A DNA stretch of 49,348 nucleotides, taken from contig JAFYSB010000037.1 in assembly GCA_017546705.1 (NCBI GenBank), forward strand, positions 1-49,348. The letters run 5' to 3'. Below, piece after piece: positions 41,619 to 49,348 of this stretch. This DNA is from Paludibacteraceae bacterium (GTDB lineage Bacteria; Bacteroidota; Bacteroidia; Bacteroidales; Paludibacteraceae). The notes under the pieces were generated by a model. That model had not been told where the DNA came from. It made no database searches and saw only the letters and a list, made by a program, of their open reading frames with translations. The position numbers were made by a program, and so were the translations under genes. How positions within the stretch are numbered: position 1 is the stretch's first letter; every line of letters starts with the position of its first letter.

Positions 41619-43427
41619 TTACTCTGCTGTTTCCTCTTTCTTAGCAGCTTTCTTGGTGGTCTTCTTTGCTGGTTTCTCTTCAGCAGCCATAGAAGCCTTC
41701 AAGTCAGCCAATACGCTCAAGTCACCGAGAGTAGTTTTCTCTACCTTTGGCAACTCTGGTTGTGCCTCTTTCTTAGGAGCAGCCTTAGCCTCTTTTACAG
41801 GAGCCTCTTTGCGCTCTTCCCAAGTGCGGAGGTGAGAAAGAAGGATACGCTTAGCATCGCGGTTGAACTCAATTACCTTGAAGTTCAATGTATCACCTAC
41901 AGCTACAGGGCTCTTATCCTCTTTTTGGAGGTGACGAGTGGTGCAATAACCCTCAACACCATCCTCAAGTACTACCACAGCACCCTTGTCAGCAACCTCA
42001 GCTACCTTACCCTCTACCACGGTGTCAACGCCGTATTTAACAGCGAGCTCTTCCCATGGGTTCTCCTCGAGTTGTTTGTGACCGAGTGAGAGACGACGGT
42101 TCTCTTTGTCGATTTCGAGTACAGCAACCTCAATCTCAGCACCGATTTGTGTGAACTCGTTAGGGTGTTTGATCTTCTTGGTCCAGCTCAAGTCGCTGAT
42201 GTGGATCAAGCCCTCAACACCTTCTTCGATCTCAACAAATACACCGAAGTTAGTAAAGTTGCGTACTTTAGCGAAGTGGCGTGTACCAACTGCATACTTG
42301 GTATCAACGTTCTCCCAAGGATCAGCCTTGAGTTGTTTCAAACCGAGTGACATCTTGCGCTCGTCGCGGTCGAGAGTCAAAATAACTGCCTCGATCTCGT
42401 CGCCTACTTTCAAGAAGTCGTTTGCAGAACGGAGGTGTTGGCTCCAGCTCATCTCACTTACGTGGATCAAGCCCTCTACACCAGGAGCAACCTCTACGAA
42501 TGCTCCGTAGTCAGCCATTACAACTACCTTACCGCTAATCTTATCGCCTACCTTGAGGTCAGCGTTCAATGCCTCCCATGGATGAGGAGCCAATTGCTTC
42601 AAGCCGAGAGCGATACGTTTTTTCTCCTCGTCGAAGTCAAGGATAACAACGTTGATCTTTTGACCCTCTTCAAGCAACTCTTTTGGATCGCTTACGCGGC
42701 CCCAGCTGAGGTCGGTGATGTGGATCAAACCATCTACGCCACCCAAGTCCATGAACACACCGTATGCCATGATAGCCTTAACGGTACCCTCAAGCACTTG
42801 ACCTTTCTCCAAGTGAGAGATGATCTCTTTGCGTTGAGCTTCGAGCTCAGCCTCGATAAGAGCTTTGTGAGATACAACCACGTTACGGAAATCAGGATTT
42901 ACCTTAACAATCTTGAATTCCATGGTCTTACCTACGAATACATCGTAATCGTGGATAGGCTTAACGTCGATTTGGCTACCTGGCAAGAATGCCTCTGTAC
43001 CCAATACATCAACGATCATACCGCCCTTGGTGCGGCACTTGATGTAACCCTTAACCACTTCATTGTTGTCCAGAGCTTCGTTAACGCGATCCCAGCTGCG
43101 AGCAGCACGAGCCTCTTTGTGAGAAAGTACCAATTGACCTTTCTTGTCCTCTTGGCTCTCTACGTAAACCTCTACTTTGTCACCAACTTTCAAATCTGGG
43201 TTGTAACGGAACTCAGCAGCTGGTACGATACCATCTGACTTGTAACCTACGTTTACAACTACCTCACGTTTGTTGATTGACATAACGGTACCTTCTACTA
43301 CCTCTTGATCTTTGATAGCGTTGAGGGTAGCGTCATACTTACTGAGTAATTCTTCGTTTTGTGTGCCTTTTGCTTCGTTCTCAAAAGCATCCCAGTCGAA
43401 GTTCTGGAGTGAAAGATTTTCTGCCAT
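41619..43427 (-). CDS. rpsA: 30S ribosomal protein S1
   Basis: A 602-residue S1 protein that helps the 30S subunit bind and unfold mRNA. Six S1 (OB-fold) repeats are visible, with the recurring G.V..I..YGVFVDL.GG..GL.H.S..S pattern, for example GTVKAIMAYGVFMDLGGVDGLIHITDLSW and GKVVVMADYGAFVEVAPGVEGLIHVSEMSW. A Lys/Ala/Glu-rich tail (PAKKTTKKAAKKEETAE) ends the protein. The ATG at 43,427 (MAENLSLQNFDWDAFE, the usual Bacteroidales start) is preferred over the upstream frame from 43,454. A leader of about 130 nt contains small hairpins. Confidence 0.96.
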   Translation of the reverse strand: MAENLSLQNFDWDAFENEAKGTQNEELLSKYDATLNAIKDQEVVEGTVMSINKREVVVNVGYKSDGIVPAAEFRYNPDLKVGDKVEVYVESQEDKKGQLVLSHKEARAARSWDRVNEALDNNEVVKGYIKCRTKGGMIVDVLGTEAFLPGSQIDVKPIHDYDVFVGKTMEFKIVKVNPDFRNVVVSHKALIEAELEAQRKEIISHLEKGQVLEGTVKAIMAYGVFMDLGGVDGLIHITDLSWGRVSDPKELLEEGQKINVVILDFDEEKKRIALGLKQLAPHPWEALNADLKVGDKISGKVVVMADYGAFVEVAPGVEGLIHVSEMSWSQHLRSANDFLKVGDEIEAVILTLDRDERKMSLGLKQLKADPWENVDTKYAVGTRHFAKVRNFTNFGVFVEIEEGVEGLIHISDLSWTKKIKHPNEFTQIGAEIEVAVLEIDKENRRLSLGHKQLEENPWEELAVKYGVDTVVEGKVAEVADKGAVVVLEDGVEGYCTTRHLQKEDKSPVAVGDTLNFKVIEFNRDAKRILLSHLRTWEERKEAPVKEAKAAPKKEAQPELPKVEKTTLGDLSVLADLKASMAAEEKPAKKTTKKAAKKEETAE

Positions 43428-43456
43428 TTTAGCAAATGTTTTGGAAAGCCTCATAG

Positions 43457-43471
43457 CCTAATCGCATTAGG
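43457..43471 (-). promoter_or_regulatory. Small hairpin in the rpsA leader
   Basis: CCTAAT-CGC-ATTAGG, 30 nt before the start codon, with a second GCGATTAG copy next to it. Possible site for S1 autoregulation; inference only. Confidence 0.3.
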
Positions 43472-43567
43472 AGCTAATCGCCTTCCGATTTTAAAAGTTA
43501 AACATATTATTCCGCTTTTTTCTCGCGCGAGCGAACATTATAAACAGTCTGCCCACAAAAAAGCGTG

Positions 43568-43599
43568 CAAAATTACAACAAAATTTTGATATATGCAAA
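43568..43599 (-). promoter_or_regulatory. Promoter of rpsA
   Basis: TTTG (43,596-43,599), a 20-nt spacer and TAATTTTG (43,568-43,575) on the minus strand. Confidence 0.75.
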
Positions 43600-43615
43600 T
43601 ATTTTTGTACTTTTG
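43585..43615 (+). promoter_or_regulatory. Promoter of the EF-hand-like membrane protein gene, overlapping the rpsA promoter
   Basis: TTTG (43,585-43,588), a 19-nt spacer and TACTTTTG (43,608-43,615) on the plus strand. Fifteen bases are shared with the rpsA promoter, so the two polymerases cannot bind at once. Confidence 0.7.
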
Positions 43616-43657
43616 CAGCACTTTTCTGATTTTTATGTAAAAACATATTACAACGCT

Positions 43658-45331
43658 ATGAAACATACATGGACATACGCCAATATCGGCGGTAGCACAC
43701 GCGTAGTCATCAAAAGTGGCAAGGACATTCAGCATTTGGCTGAATTGGACGAGAAATTGTGGACTGTATTAGCATGCCCCGTTTCTGGTTTGGAGATTCC
43801 TGATGAGAGTTTGGCACTCATTGACAACAACCATGATGCCAAGATTCACATCGCGGACGTGATAGCCACTGCTCAATGGCTCTGCAGCACATTGCAAAAC
43901 CCTGATGTTTTGCTCAAAGGCAAGGATTCATTACCTCTCGATGCCATCAAAGACGAGGCTATTTTAGCTGTAGCCACTCCGTTGGCGGAAGGCGGCGTGG
44001 TGTCGCTAGCTGCTGTGAAAGCGGCCATTGCGGGCGTTAGCATCGAAGCACAAGCGGCCCCAGAAGCACCTTATGCAGCCGATGTGATAGCAGCATACAA
44101 GGCATGCCAAGAGGCATATAGCCAATATTTCCATACCACCAAACTGCAATCTTTGGGTTTGGCTACCCTACCTGCTGATGCGGCCGTGCCTGGTCTCACC
44201 GAGGAGCAGTTCGCCGAGATGGGCAAGAAGATTGCTGACTACGAAGCTGGAAAAACTGCTGCTGAAGCTGCCAATGCAACTGCTCTATCCGCAGCACAAG
44301 CGCAATACAAACCGCTGGAAAAGCTCCTCTTGCTCAGCCGCGACTTCTGCACATTGCTCCGCAACTTCGTCAGCTTCCAAGATTTCTACGCCAAACGTGG
44401 CAAAGCCCTGCTCGGTCGCGGAGATGATAAGGACAGCCCATGGGCTATCTTCCAAGCGGGTACGCTAGTAATCGACCAACGCGCATGCAACCTATGCTTA
44501 CGCGTAAACGATATGGCTAAGCACAATGCCCAAGCGCCAGATAGCGGTATGTACTTGATCTATTGCCAATGCACCTTGCATGCCACAGGCGAGAAGATGC
44601 AAATCGTAGCAGCCATGACCGTGGGCGATATACGCAACCTCAAAGTGGGCAAGAATGCCCTCTTCTACGACCGTCAAGGTCGCGACTGGGAGGCGGAAGT
44701 GGTGAAGATTATCGACAACCCTATCTCCATCGGTCAAGCCTTCTGGAGCCCTTACCGCAAGTTGGGCGAATGGGTGAGCGGATTGATCACTAAGTCCGCA
44801 GCGGAGAAGGAGAAGAAGTCATTCGCCGACATGACTGCCAAACTGCAAACACCACCTGCAGCAGGTCAAGCGGCTCAACCTGCACCATTTGATGTGGCTA
44901 AGTTTGCTGGTATTTTTGCGGCTGTTGGTTTGGCTATAGGCTCGATAGGAACCTTCTTGACTAGCTTACTGTCAGAAGTCAAAGATATGCATGCGTGGGC
45001 GTTGCTCATCGTACCAGCTATATTGATAGTAGTCAGCGGTCCATCCATGATTTTAGCTTGGATGAAACTCCGCAAGCGCAATCTTGCTCCGCTACTCAAC
45101 GCCAATGGTTGGGCAATCAACGCTGATGCCATCGTCAGCGTATTGTTCGGCAACACGCTCACCGACCAAGCGCAATTCCCTATCGTGAAACTCAACGACC
45201 CATTCGCTAAGAAAGGCCTCTCCACAGGTAGCAAATGGAGCATCGCGATTGCAGCTATACTCATCGGTATTGCGATTGCCGTTCTCACAATGTATTTGCT
45301 CGGCATTCGTCTGGTATGGTGCACATGCTAA
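43658..45331 (+). CDS. Unrecognised membrane protein with an EF-hand-like loop
   Basis: A 557-residue protein of no family I can name. Near residue 54 the stretch LIDNNHDAKIHIADVI fits a calcium-binding EF-hand loop (D-x-N-x-D-x-x-I-x-x-x-D). A long Ala/Glu-rich helical part (TAAEAANATALSAAQAQYKPLEKLLLL) and a domain with NLCLRVNDMAKHNAQAPDSGMYLIYCQCTL follow. The last third has two or three membrane helices (FAGIFAAVGLAIGSIGTFLTSLL, ALLIVPAILIVVSGPSMILAWM, IAIAAILIGIAIAVLTMYLLG). The GTG at 43,565 opens the frame earlier but lies inside the promoter; the ATG at 43,658 is preferred. It is probably an inner-membrane protein with a large cytoplasmic part. It is divergent from rpsA. Confidence 0.7.
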   Translation: MKHTWTYANIGGSTRVVIKSGKDIQHLAELDEKLWTVLACPVSGLEIPDESLALIDNNHDAKIHIADVIATAQWLCSTLQNPDVLLKGKDSLPLDAIKDEAILAVATPLAEGGVVSLAAVKAAIAGVSIEAQAAPEAPYAADVIAAYKACQEAYSQYFHTTKLQSLGLATLPADAAVPGLTEEQFAEMGKKIADYEAGKTAAEAANATALSAAQAQYKPLEKLLLLSRDFCTLLRNFVSFQDFYAKRGKALLGRGDDKDSPWAIFQAGTLVIDQRACNLCLRVNDMAKHNAQAPDSGMYLIYCQCTLHATGEKMQIVAAMTVGDIRNLKVGKNALFYDRQGRDWEAEVVKIIDNPISIGQAFWSPYRKLGEWVSGLITKSAAEKEKKSFADMTAKLQTPPAAGQAAQPAPFDVAKFAGIFAAVGLAIGSIGTFLTSLLSEVKDMHAWALLIVPAILIVVSGPSMILAWMKLRKRNLAPLLNANGWAINADAIVSVLFGNTLTDQAQFPIVKLNDPFAKKGLSTGSKWSIAIAAILIGIAIAVLTMYLLGIRLVWCTC

Positions 45332-45337
45332 TGTCCC

Positions 45338-45366
45338 GAAGATACCCTGAAGATACCCCGAAGATA
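45338..45366. repeat. Three tandem 11-bp units before prfC
   Basis: GAAGATA starts at 45,338, 45,349 and 45,360 with CCCT/CCCC between, an exact 11-bp period. The role is unknown. Confidence 0.45.
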
Positions 45367-45405
45367 GCTTTTGAATAACAACTATTAAAACGACATAAAA
45401 CGATT

Positions 45406-46992
45406 GTGTTAACCAACGCTGAACAACAAGAAATCTTGCGTCGCCGCACCTTTGCGATCATCTCGCACCCAGATGCGGGTAAAACGACGCTCACCGAGAA
45501 ACTCCTGCTCTACGGAGGTGCTATCCACGTAGCGGGAGCCGTAAAAAGCAATAAGATTCGCAAAACCGCCACCTCCGACTGGATGGAGATTGAGAAGCAG
45601 CGCGGTATCTCCGTAGCTACTTCCGTGATGGGTTTTGACTACAACAACTACCATATCAATATCCTCGATACCCCTGGTCACCAGGACTTTGCAGAGGACA
45701 CCTTCCGCACGCTGACCGCTGTAGATTCGGTGGTGATTGTGATTGACTCCGCCAAAGGTGTGGAGACACAGACCCGCCGCCTCATGCAAGTCTGCCGTAT
45801 GCGCAAGACTCCCGTGATGGTCTTCGTCAATAAGATGGACCGCGAGGGTAAAGACCCTTTTGATTTGATGGACGAGGTAGAGAGCGAACTCGGCATCCAT
45901 GTGCGCCCACTCTCTTGGCCAATCAACAGCGGCGAGCGATTCAAGGGCGTGTACAATATCTTCCAATCTACCCTCGACCTCTATACGCCCAATAAGACGC
46001 AAGTCACTGAGTCTCTTCGATTTGACGATGTAACCGACCCACAGATTGCGCAACTCGTAGGCGAGCAAGATGCAATGAAACTCCAAGAGGATCTGGAGAT
46101 GATTGAGGGTGTGTATAATCCTTTCTCTCGCGAGGATTACCTCGCAGGCGACCTGGCTCCTGTATTCTTTGGTTCAGCATTGAATACCTTTGGTGTGAAG
46201 GAACTCCTCGAGTGCTTCGTGCAGATTGCTCCTTCGCCACGCCCAGTGGAGGCAGTTGAGCGTAAGGTAGAACCAATGGAGGATGGATTTACGGCATTCT
46301 GCTTTAAGATCCACGCCAATATGGACCCTAACCATCGCTCGTGTATTGCGTTCTTCAAGATTTGTAGCGGTAAGTTCGTGCGTAACACCTATTATAAACA
46401 CGTGCGCGAGAACCGCCAGATGCGATTCTCGGCTCCTACTTGCTTCATGGCCCAGCGCAAAGAGACGGTGGATGAAGCTTTTGCAGGCGATATAGTAGGT
46501 CTTCCAGATACAGGCAACTTCAAGATTGGTGACACCCTAACCGCAGGTGAAAATCTCCACTTCAAGGGTTTGCCATCGTTCTCGCCAGAGATGTTCAAGT
46601 ATATCGAGAATGCCGACCCTATGAAGCAAAAGCAGCTTGACAAGGGTGTTAGCCAACTCATGGACGAAGGTGTGGCACAGCTGTTTGTCAGCCAGTTCAA
46701 TGGCCGCAAGATTGTTGGTACTGTAGGACAATTGCAGTTTGAGGTTATTCAACACCGCTTGGAGCATGAGTACCAAGCCAAATGCCGTTGGGAGCCATTG
46801 CAAATGTTCAAGGCATGCTGGATAGAGAGCGACAACGAAGCCGAATTGGAGATGTTCAAGAAACGCAAGGCTCAGTATATGGCCAAGGACAAAGAAGGCC
46901 GCGATGTCTTCATGGCAGATAGCGGCTACGTCCTCCAAATGGCGCAGAATGACTACAAGAATATCAAGTTCCATTTCACCAGCGAGTTTTAA
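45406..46992 (+). CDS. prfC: Peptide chain release factor 3
   Basis: A 528-residue GTPase that recycles release factors RF1 and RF2 after peptide release. G motifs are clear: [21 protein letters not shown] (G1), [12 protein letters not shown] (G2), [19 protein letters not shown] (G3) and [16 protein letters not shown] (G4). The RF3-specific C-terminal part includes [13 protein letters not shown] and [20 protein letters not shown]. The frame starts with GTG at 45,406; the next Met is far inside, so GTG is accepted. No consensus promoter lies directly upstream, and read-through from the EF-hand-like gene is likely. Confidence 0.96.
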   Translation: MLTNAEQQEILRRRTFAIISHPDAGKTTLTEKLLLYGGAIHVAGAVKSNKIRKTATSDWMEIEKQRGISVATSVMGFDYNNYHINILDTPGHQDFAEDTFRTLTAVDSVVIVIDSAKGVETQTRRLMQVCRMRKTPVMVFVNKMDREGKDPFDLMDEVESELGIHVRPLSWPINSGERFKGVYNIFQSTLDLYTPNKTQVTESLRFDDVTDPQIAQLVGEQDAMKLQEDLEMIEGVYNPFSREDYLAGDLAPVFFGSALNTFGVKELLECFVQIAPSPRPVEAVERKVEPMEDGFTAFCFKIHANMDPNHRSCIAFFKICSGKFVRNTYYKHVRENRQMRFSAPTCFMAQRKETVDEAFAGDIVGLPDTGNFKIGDTLTAGENLHFKGLPSFSPEMFKYIENADPMKQKQLDKGVSQLMDEGVAQLFVSQFNGRKIVGTVGQLQFEVIQHRLEHEYQAKCRWEPLQMFKACWIESDNEAELEMFKKRKAQYMAKDKEGRDVFMADSGYVLQMAQNDYKNIKFHFTSEF

Positions 46993-47042
46993 CGGGATTC
47001 GCGACTCTCGACACCAAATGTAATAACTAAAATTTAGATAAT

Positions 47043-48323
47043 ATGAAGAACATCAAACTTCGACTAACCGTCATGAACTTCCTCGAATTTGCCGTTTGGG
47101 GAGCGTATTTAACATCTATGGGTACCTACCTCGCTACGCACGGTATGGCTACCAATATCGGCTGGTTCTATTCCATCCAAGGTATCGTGAGCCTCTTTAT
47201 GCCCGCACTCATGGGTATCGTGGCTGACCGCTGGATTCCAGCAGAGAAAGCACTCAGCCTCTGCCACGCACTCGCAGGTACTTTTATGATTGCTACAGGC
47301 GCCTACGGACTTATGGCAGGCGACGGCGTAGTTTTCTCTACCCTCTTCTCGCTCTACACCGCTTCGGTAGCATTCTTCATGCCTACCCTTGCGCTCAGTA
47401 ACTCTGTAGCTTATACCGCATTGACACAAGCCGACCTCGACACCGTGAAGGCTTTCCCACCTATCCGCGTGTTGGGTACCGTGGGCTTCATCGTAACCAT
47501 GTGGATTGTGGACTTATGCGGCTTCCAAGCTACTCCTAAGCAATTCATCGTCAGCGGTGCGCTCAGTATTATTCTCGCCATCTACTCCCTCACTTTGCCT
47601 AAGTGCCCAGTGAAGGGTCATGTGGAGAACAAGTCGCTCGTGGAGGCACTCGGTTTGGAGTCATTCGCCCTGTTCAAACAAAAGAAGATGGCAGTATTCT
47701 TCATCTTCTCTATGTTGCTCGGTATGTGCTTGCAAATCACCAATGGGTATGCTAACCCATTCATTACCAGCTTCGGAGCGATTGAGGAGTTTGCCGATAC
47801 TTTTGGCGTACAACACGCTAATATCTTGATCTCTATCTCACAAATCTGCGAGGCATTGTGCATCTTGTTCATTCCATTCTTCTTGAAGAAGTTTGGTATC
47901 AAGTCGGTGATGCTGATGGCTATGTTGGCATGGGTATTGCGTTTCGGTTTCTTCGGAGCAGGTAACCCAGGTATGCCAGGCGTGATTTTGTTCGTATTGA
48001 GTTGTATCGTCTATGGCTTTGCCTTCGACTTCTTCAACATCTCTGGTTCGTTGTATGTGGATCAAGAGACCGACCCAAGCCAACGCTCCAGCGCACAAGG
48101 TCTGTTCGTGATGATGACCAACGGTTTTGGCGCTACAATCGGTACCTTGGCAGCACAAGCGATTGTAAACCATTTCGTGAACGCCGAATCAGTAGTGGCA
48201 GGCGGTCCTATGGAAATTTGGGCTGGTTGGCGTACCAGCTGGTATATCTTCGCTGGCTTCGCTTTGGTAGTGGCATTGGCGTTCTGGGTAATCTTTCCTA
48301 AAACCCCAGTGAAGAAAGACTAA
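47043..48323 (+). CDS. Nucleoside:H+ symporter (NupG-type MFS)
   Basis: A 426-residue membrane transporter. KLRLTVMNFLEFAVWGAYLTSMGTYL is the conserved start of the nucleoside/H+ symporter family (NupG, XapB). IRVLGTVGFIVTMWIVD and the pairs of helices that follow give 12 membrane segments. Such proteins import purine and pyrimidine nucleosides with protons. It lies 50 bases after prfC in the same direction and ends in a strong terminator. Confidence 0.88.
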   Translation: MKNIKLRLTVMNFLEFAVWGAYLTSMGTYLATHGMATNIGWFYSIQGIVSLFMPALMGIVADRWIPAEKALSLCHALAGTFMIATGAYGLMAGDGVVFSTLFSLYTASVAFFMPTLALSNSVAYTALTQADLDTVKAFPPIRVLGTVGFIVTMWIVDLCGFQATPKQFIVSGALSIILAIYSLTLPKCPVKGHVENKSLVEALGLESFALFKQKKMAVFFIFSMLLGMCLQITNGYANPFITSFGAIEEFADTFGVQHANILISISQICEALCILFIPFFLKKFGIKSVMLMAMLAWVLRFGFFGAGNPGMPGVILFVLSCIVYGFAFDFFNISGSLYVDQETDPSQRSSAQGLFVMMTNGFGATIGTLAAQAIVNHFVNAESVVAGGPMEIWAGWRTSWYIFAGFALVVALAFWVIFPKTPVKKD

Positions 48324-48362
48324 TCGACTACTATCAAAAGAACTTAATAAACTTATACTCAT

Positions 48363-48398
48363 CAATCGCCATTTGTGTTTTCGCACAAGTGGCGATTG
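48363..48398 (+). terminator. Strong terminator after the nucleoside transporter
   Basis: CAATCGCCATTTGTG (48,363-48,377) pairs with CACAAGTGGCGATTG (48,384-48,398) across TTTTCG with one G-T pair, then TTTT. Confidence 0.85.
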
Positions 48399-48503
48399 TT
48401 TTATAAGTTGTCATACATAGTTTATAACTCAAAAAAGTACTTTTCTTAATATTCCTTCCCTTTGTACCTTACCAATCCCTCTCGGGCTAAAGACCAAGGT
48501 GAA

Positions 48504-48613
48504 GAAGTGCCTTGAATGGCACTTCGAGTATTGCGCCCGAAGAGTCCCCACTCTGAGGATTAAGCGCAATACATAGAATGGCGTACCCCTTGCGGGTACG
48601 CAGCCATATGGCT
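48504..48613. other. Cluster of five short hairpins, possible structured RNA
   Basis: GAAGTGCC/GGCACTTC (48,504-48,525); TATTGCGC/GCGCAATA (48,529-48,571) enclosing AGAGT/ACTCT; GCGTACCC/GGGTACGC (48,581-48,601); and the palindrome AGCCATATGGCT (48,602-48,613). Nearly every base lies in a stem. The strand and whether it is transcribed are unknown. Confidence 0.4.
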
Positions 48614-48827
48614 ATAGGGTAGTGCCGTACAGGGTAGGCACGACCGCCAATTGTATGAAGTATTGGGTATTCTGTTAAAAATTACAAAAAGTACTTTTAT
48701 TAAGATTGCCATTCTTTTTCCCTCTCTTGTACCTTGCCTCAAAACACCGACCGACGAGCGGGAGAAAACCGAGAGAACTCCGCATCAACTCCTCGTGACT
48801 AAAAGTGCGTTTTATTAATATCGCCTT

Positions 48828-48912
48828 CCTAAAAAGGTTGACTAAATCCCTGAAAAAGGTTGACTGAATCCCTAAAAAAGTTGACTCTATTCCTAAAACA
48901 GTTGACCTAGTG
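48828..48912. repeat. Four tandem repeats of 21-22 bp with a GTTGAC core
   Basis: Units start at 48,828, 48,849, 48,871 and 48,892; each reads CCT, a run of A, GTTGAC and a variable end. Spacing of two helical turns suits a protein-binding array. Confidence 0.65.
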
Positions 48913-49063
48913 CACTTCGCGCTCATTCTTGCGGACGCCATCCATGCCTCTTTGTTTATTAGTCCCGAATCCCATTCGGGCAAATCCTTATATAATACAA
49001 TTTTCAACTTTCCCCTAAAATATTTGCACTTGCAAAAATACTACCACCTTTGCACACAAAATC

Positions 49064-49100
49064 GCTTTCCAAATAATAAAAAAAATACAATTTGGAAAGC
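49064..49100. repeat. 11-bp inverted repeat before the last promoter
   Basis: GCTTTCCAAAT (49,064-49,074) and ATTTGGAAAGC (49,090-49,100) with an A-rich 15-nt loop. Confidence 0.5.
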
Positions 49101-49158
49101 AAAAACTTCCCCAATGGCTAACTAAGTGAGTTTTTAGATTAGGAAAAATATTAAAATA

Positions 49159-49190
49159 TTTGCATAATTACTAAAAATATTGTACCTTTG
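49159..49190 (+). promoter_or_regulatory. Promoter of the last gene
   Basis: TTTG (49,159-49,162), a 20-nt spacer and TACCTTTG (49,183-49,190); leader of about 42 nt. Confidence 0.8.
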
Positions 49191-49238
49191 CAGCGCAAAG
49201 GTTGAATTAACTCTTCCTTTTGTTTAACGACAATCACT

Positions 49239-49348
49239 ATGACAACTTTAACACAAGAACAAAAAGAGGCTCAAATGGCGAGCATGAAGTCGTTTGATGA
49301 GGAGATGCCTTCAGTTGGTATCTTTTGGTACGATGCTCAAGAACATGA
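49239..49348 (+). CDS. Start of a protein, cut by the window end; paralogue of the remnant at 25,414
   Basis: The frame opens with ATG at 49,239 and remains open to the last base (36 codons plus two bases). It begins MTTLTQEQKEAQMASMKS, then an acidic pair and SVGIFWYDAQEH. The first 24 residues match the short frame at 25,414-25,509, and both have a consensus promoter a little upstream. The continuation IFWYD is lost in the other copy. The family is not identified from this much. Confidence 0.7.
   Translation, partial: MTTLTQEQKEAQMASMKSFDEEMPSVGIFWYDAQEH

Larger units (their letters stand above)
48324..49238. other. 915-bp gene-free region with hairpin cluster and tandem repeats
   Basis: No convincing gene. 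In order: terminator; first of three AAAAGTACTTTT-like boxes (48,434, 48,690 and a looser one at 48,800); hairpin cluster 48,504-48,613; four 21-22-bp GTTGAC repeats; inverted repeat 49,064-49,100; promoter 49,159-49,190. Confidence 0.65.

Noticed and set aside
49023-49052. Second promoter before the last gene
   Set aside because: The -7 box is CACCTTTG and the spacer is 18 nt; the site at 49,159 is far better.

Overview
The window comes from a member of the Bacteroidales (Bacteroidetes); the genus cannot be fixed from the sequence. The evidence is the typical Bacteroidetes promoter (TTTG, about 20 nt, TAnnTTTG) in front of many genes, a large secreted protein with a type IX secretion (T9SS) tail, a class III fructose-bisphosphatase, and housekeeping proteins (S1, ArgS, RF3, RsmI, HemW, PBP1A) of Bacteroidales character. 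The left half (1-25,700) is accessory and AT-rich. The right half (25,680-49,348) is mostly conserved core genes.

Layout. 1-5,544: tail of a membrane protein, a HipBA-type toxin-antitoxin pair, a truncated REP-associated (HUH) transposase, and a Panacea-type toxin-antitoxin candidate lying between two 234-bp direct repeats, followed by a stretch crowded with palindromes and dispersed repeats. 5,545-12,540: a six-gene leftward surface-glycan operon (ATP-grasp ligase, RraA-like protein, sugar-transfer ATP-grasp, GNAT-glycosyltransferase fusion, MBOAT O-acyltransferase with a G9 tract, SGNH protein). 12,707-19,708: a defence-like block made of a SIR2 protein and a tight six-gene operon (AAA ATPase, DUF4276, three unrecognised or weakly recognised proteins, GIY-YIG-like protein) with its own promoter. 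19,833-24,586: a second glycan segment (4-aminotransferase, 3-ketoreductase, NDP-hexose 2,3-dehydratase, Wzt), suggesting a dideoxy-aminosugar and ABC-type polysaccharide export. 24,600-25,600: a GxxExxY gene between oppositely oriented repeat elements, two 120-bp tandem copies of a composite repeat, and a decapitated gene remnant whose paralogue begins at the right end of the window.

25,680-49,348: fbp, tRNA-Glu(CTC), hemW-pbp1A, a 1,233-aa T9SS surface protein with a small exported partner, a POT transporter, a coiled-coil protein, rsmI, argS, rpsA, an unrecognised EF-hand-like membrane protein divergent from rpsA, prfC, a NupG-type nucleoside transporter, and a 900-bp repeat- and hairpin-rich gap before the last, partial gene.

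Together the left half looks like a surface-polysaccharide locus into which a candidate anti-phage island has been placed. The best candidate for an undescribed system is the 15,498-19,708 operon plus the adjacent SIR2 gene. Other points of interest are two poly-G tracts (one in the O-acyltransferase gene, one in the leader of the surface protein) suited to phase variation, and a composite hairpin/AATTGWCA repeat element near a HUH transposase. All calls are from reading the sequence; no database search was run.
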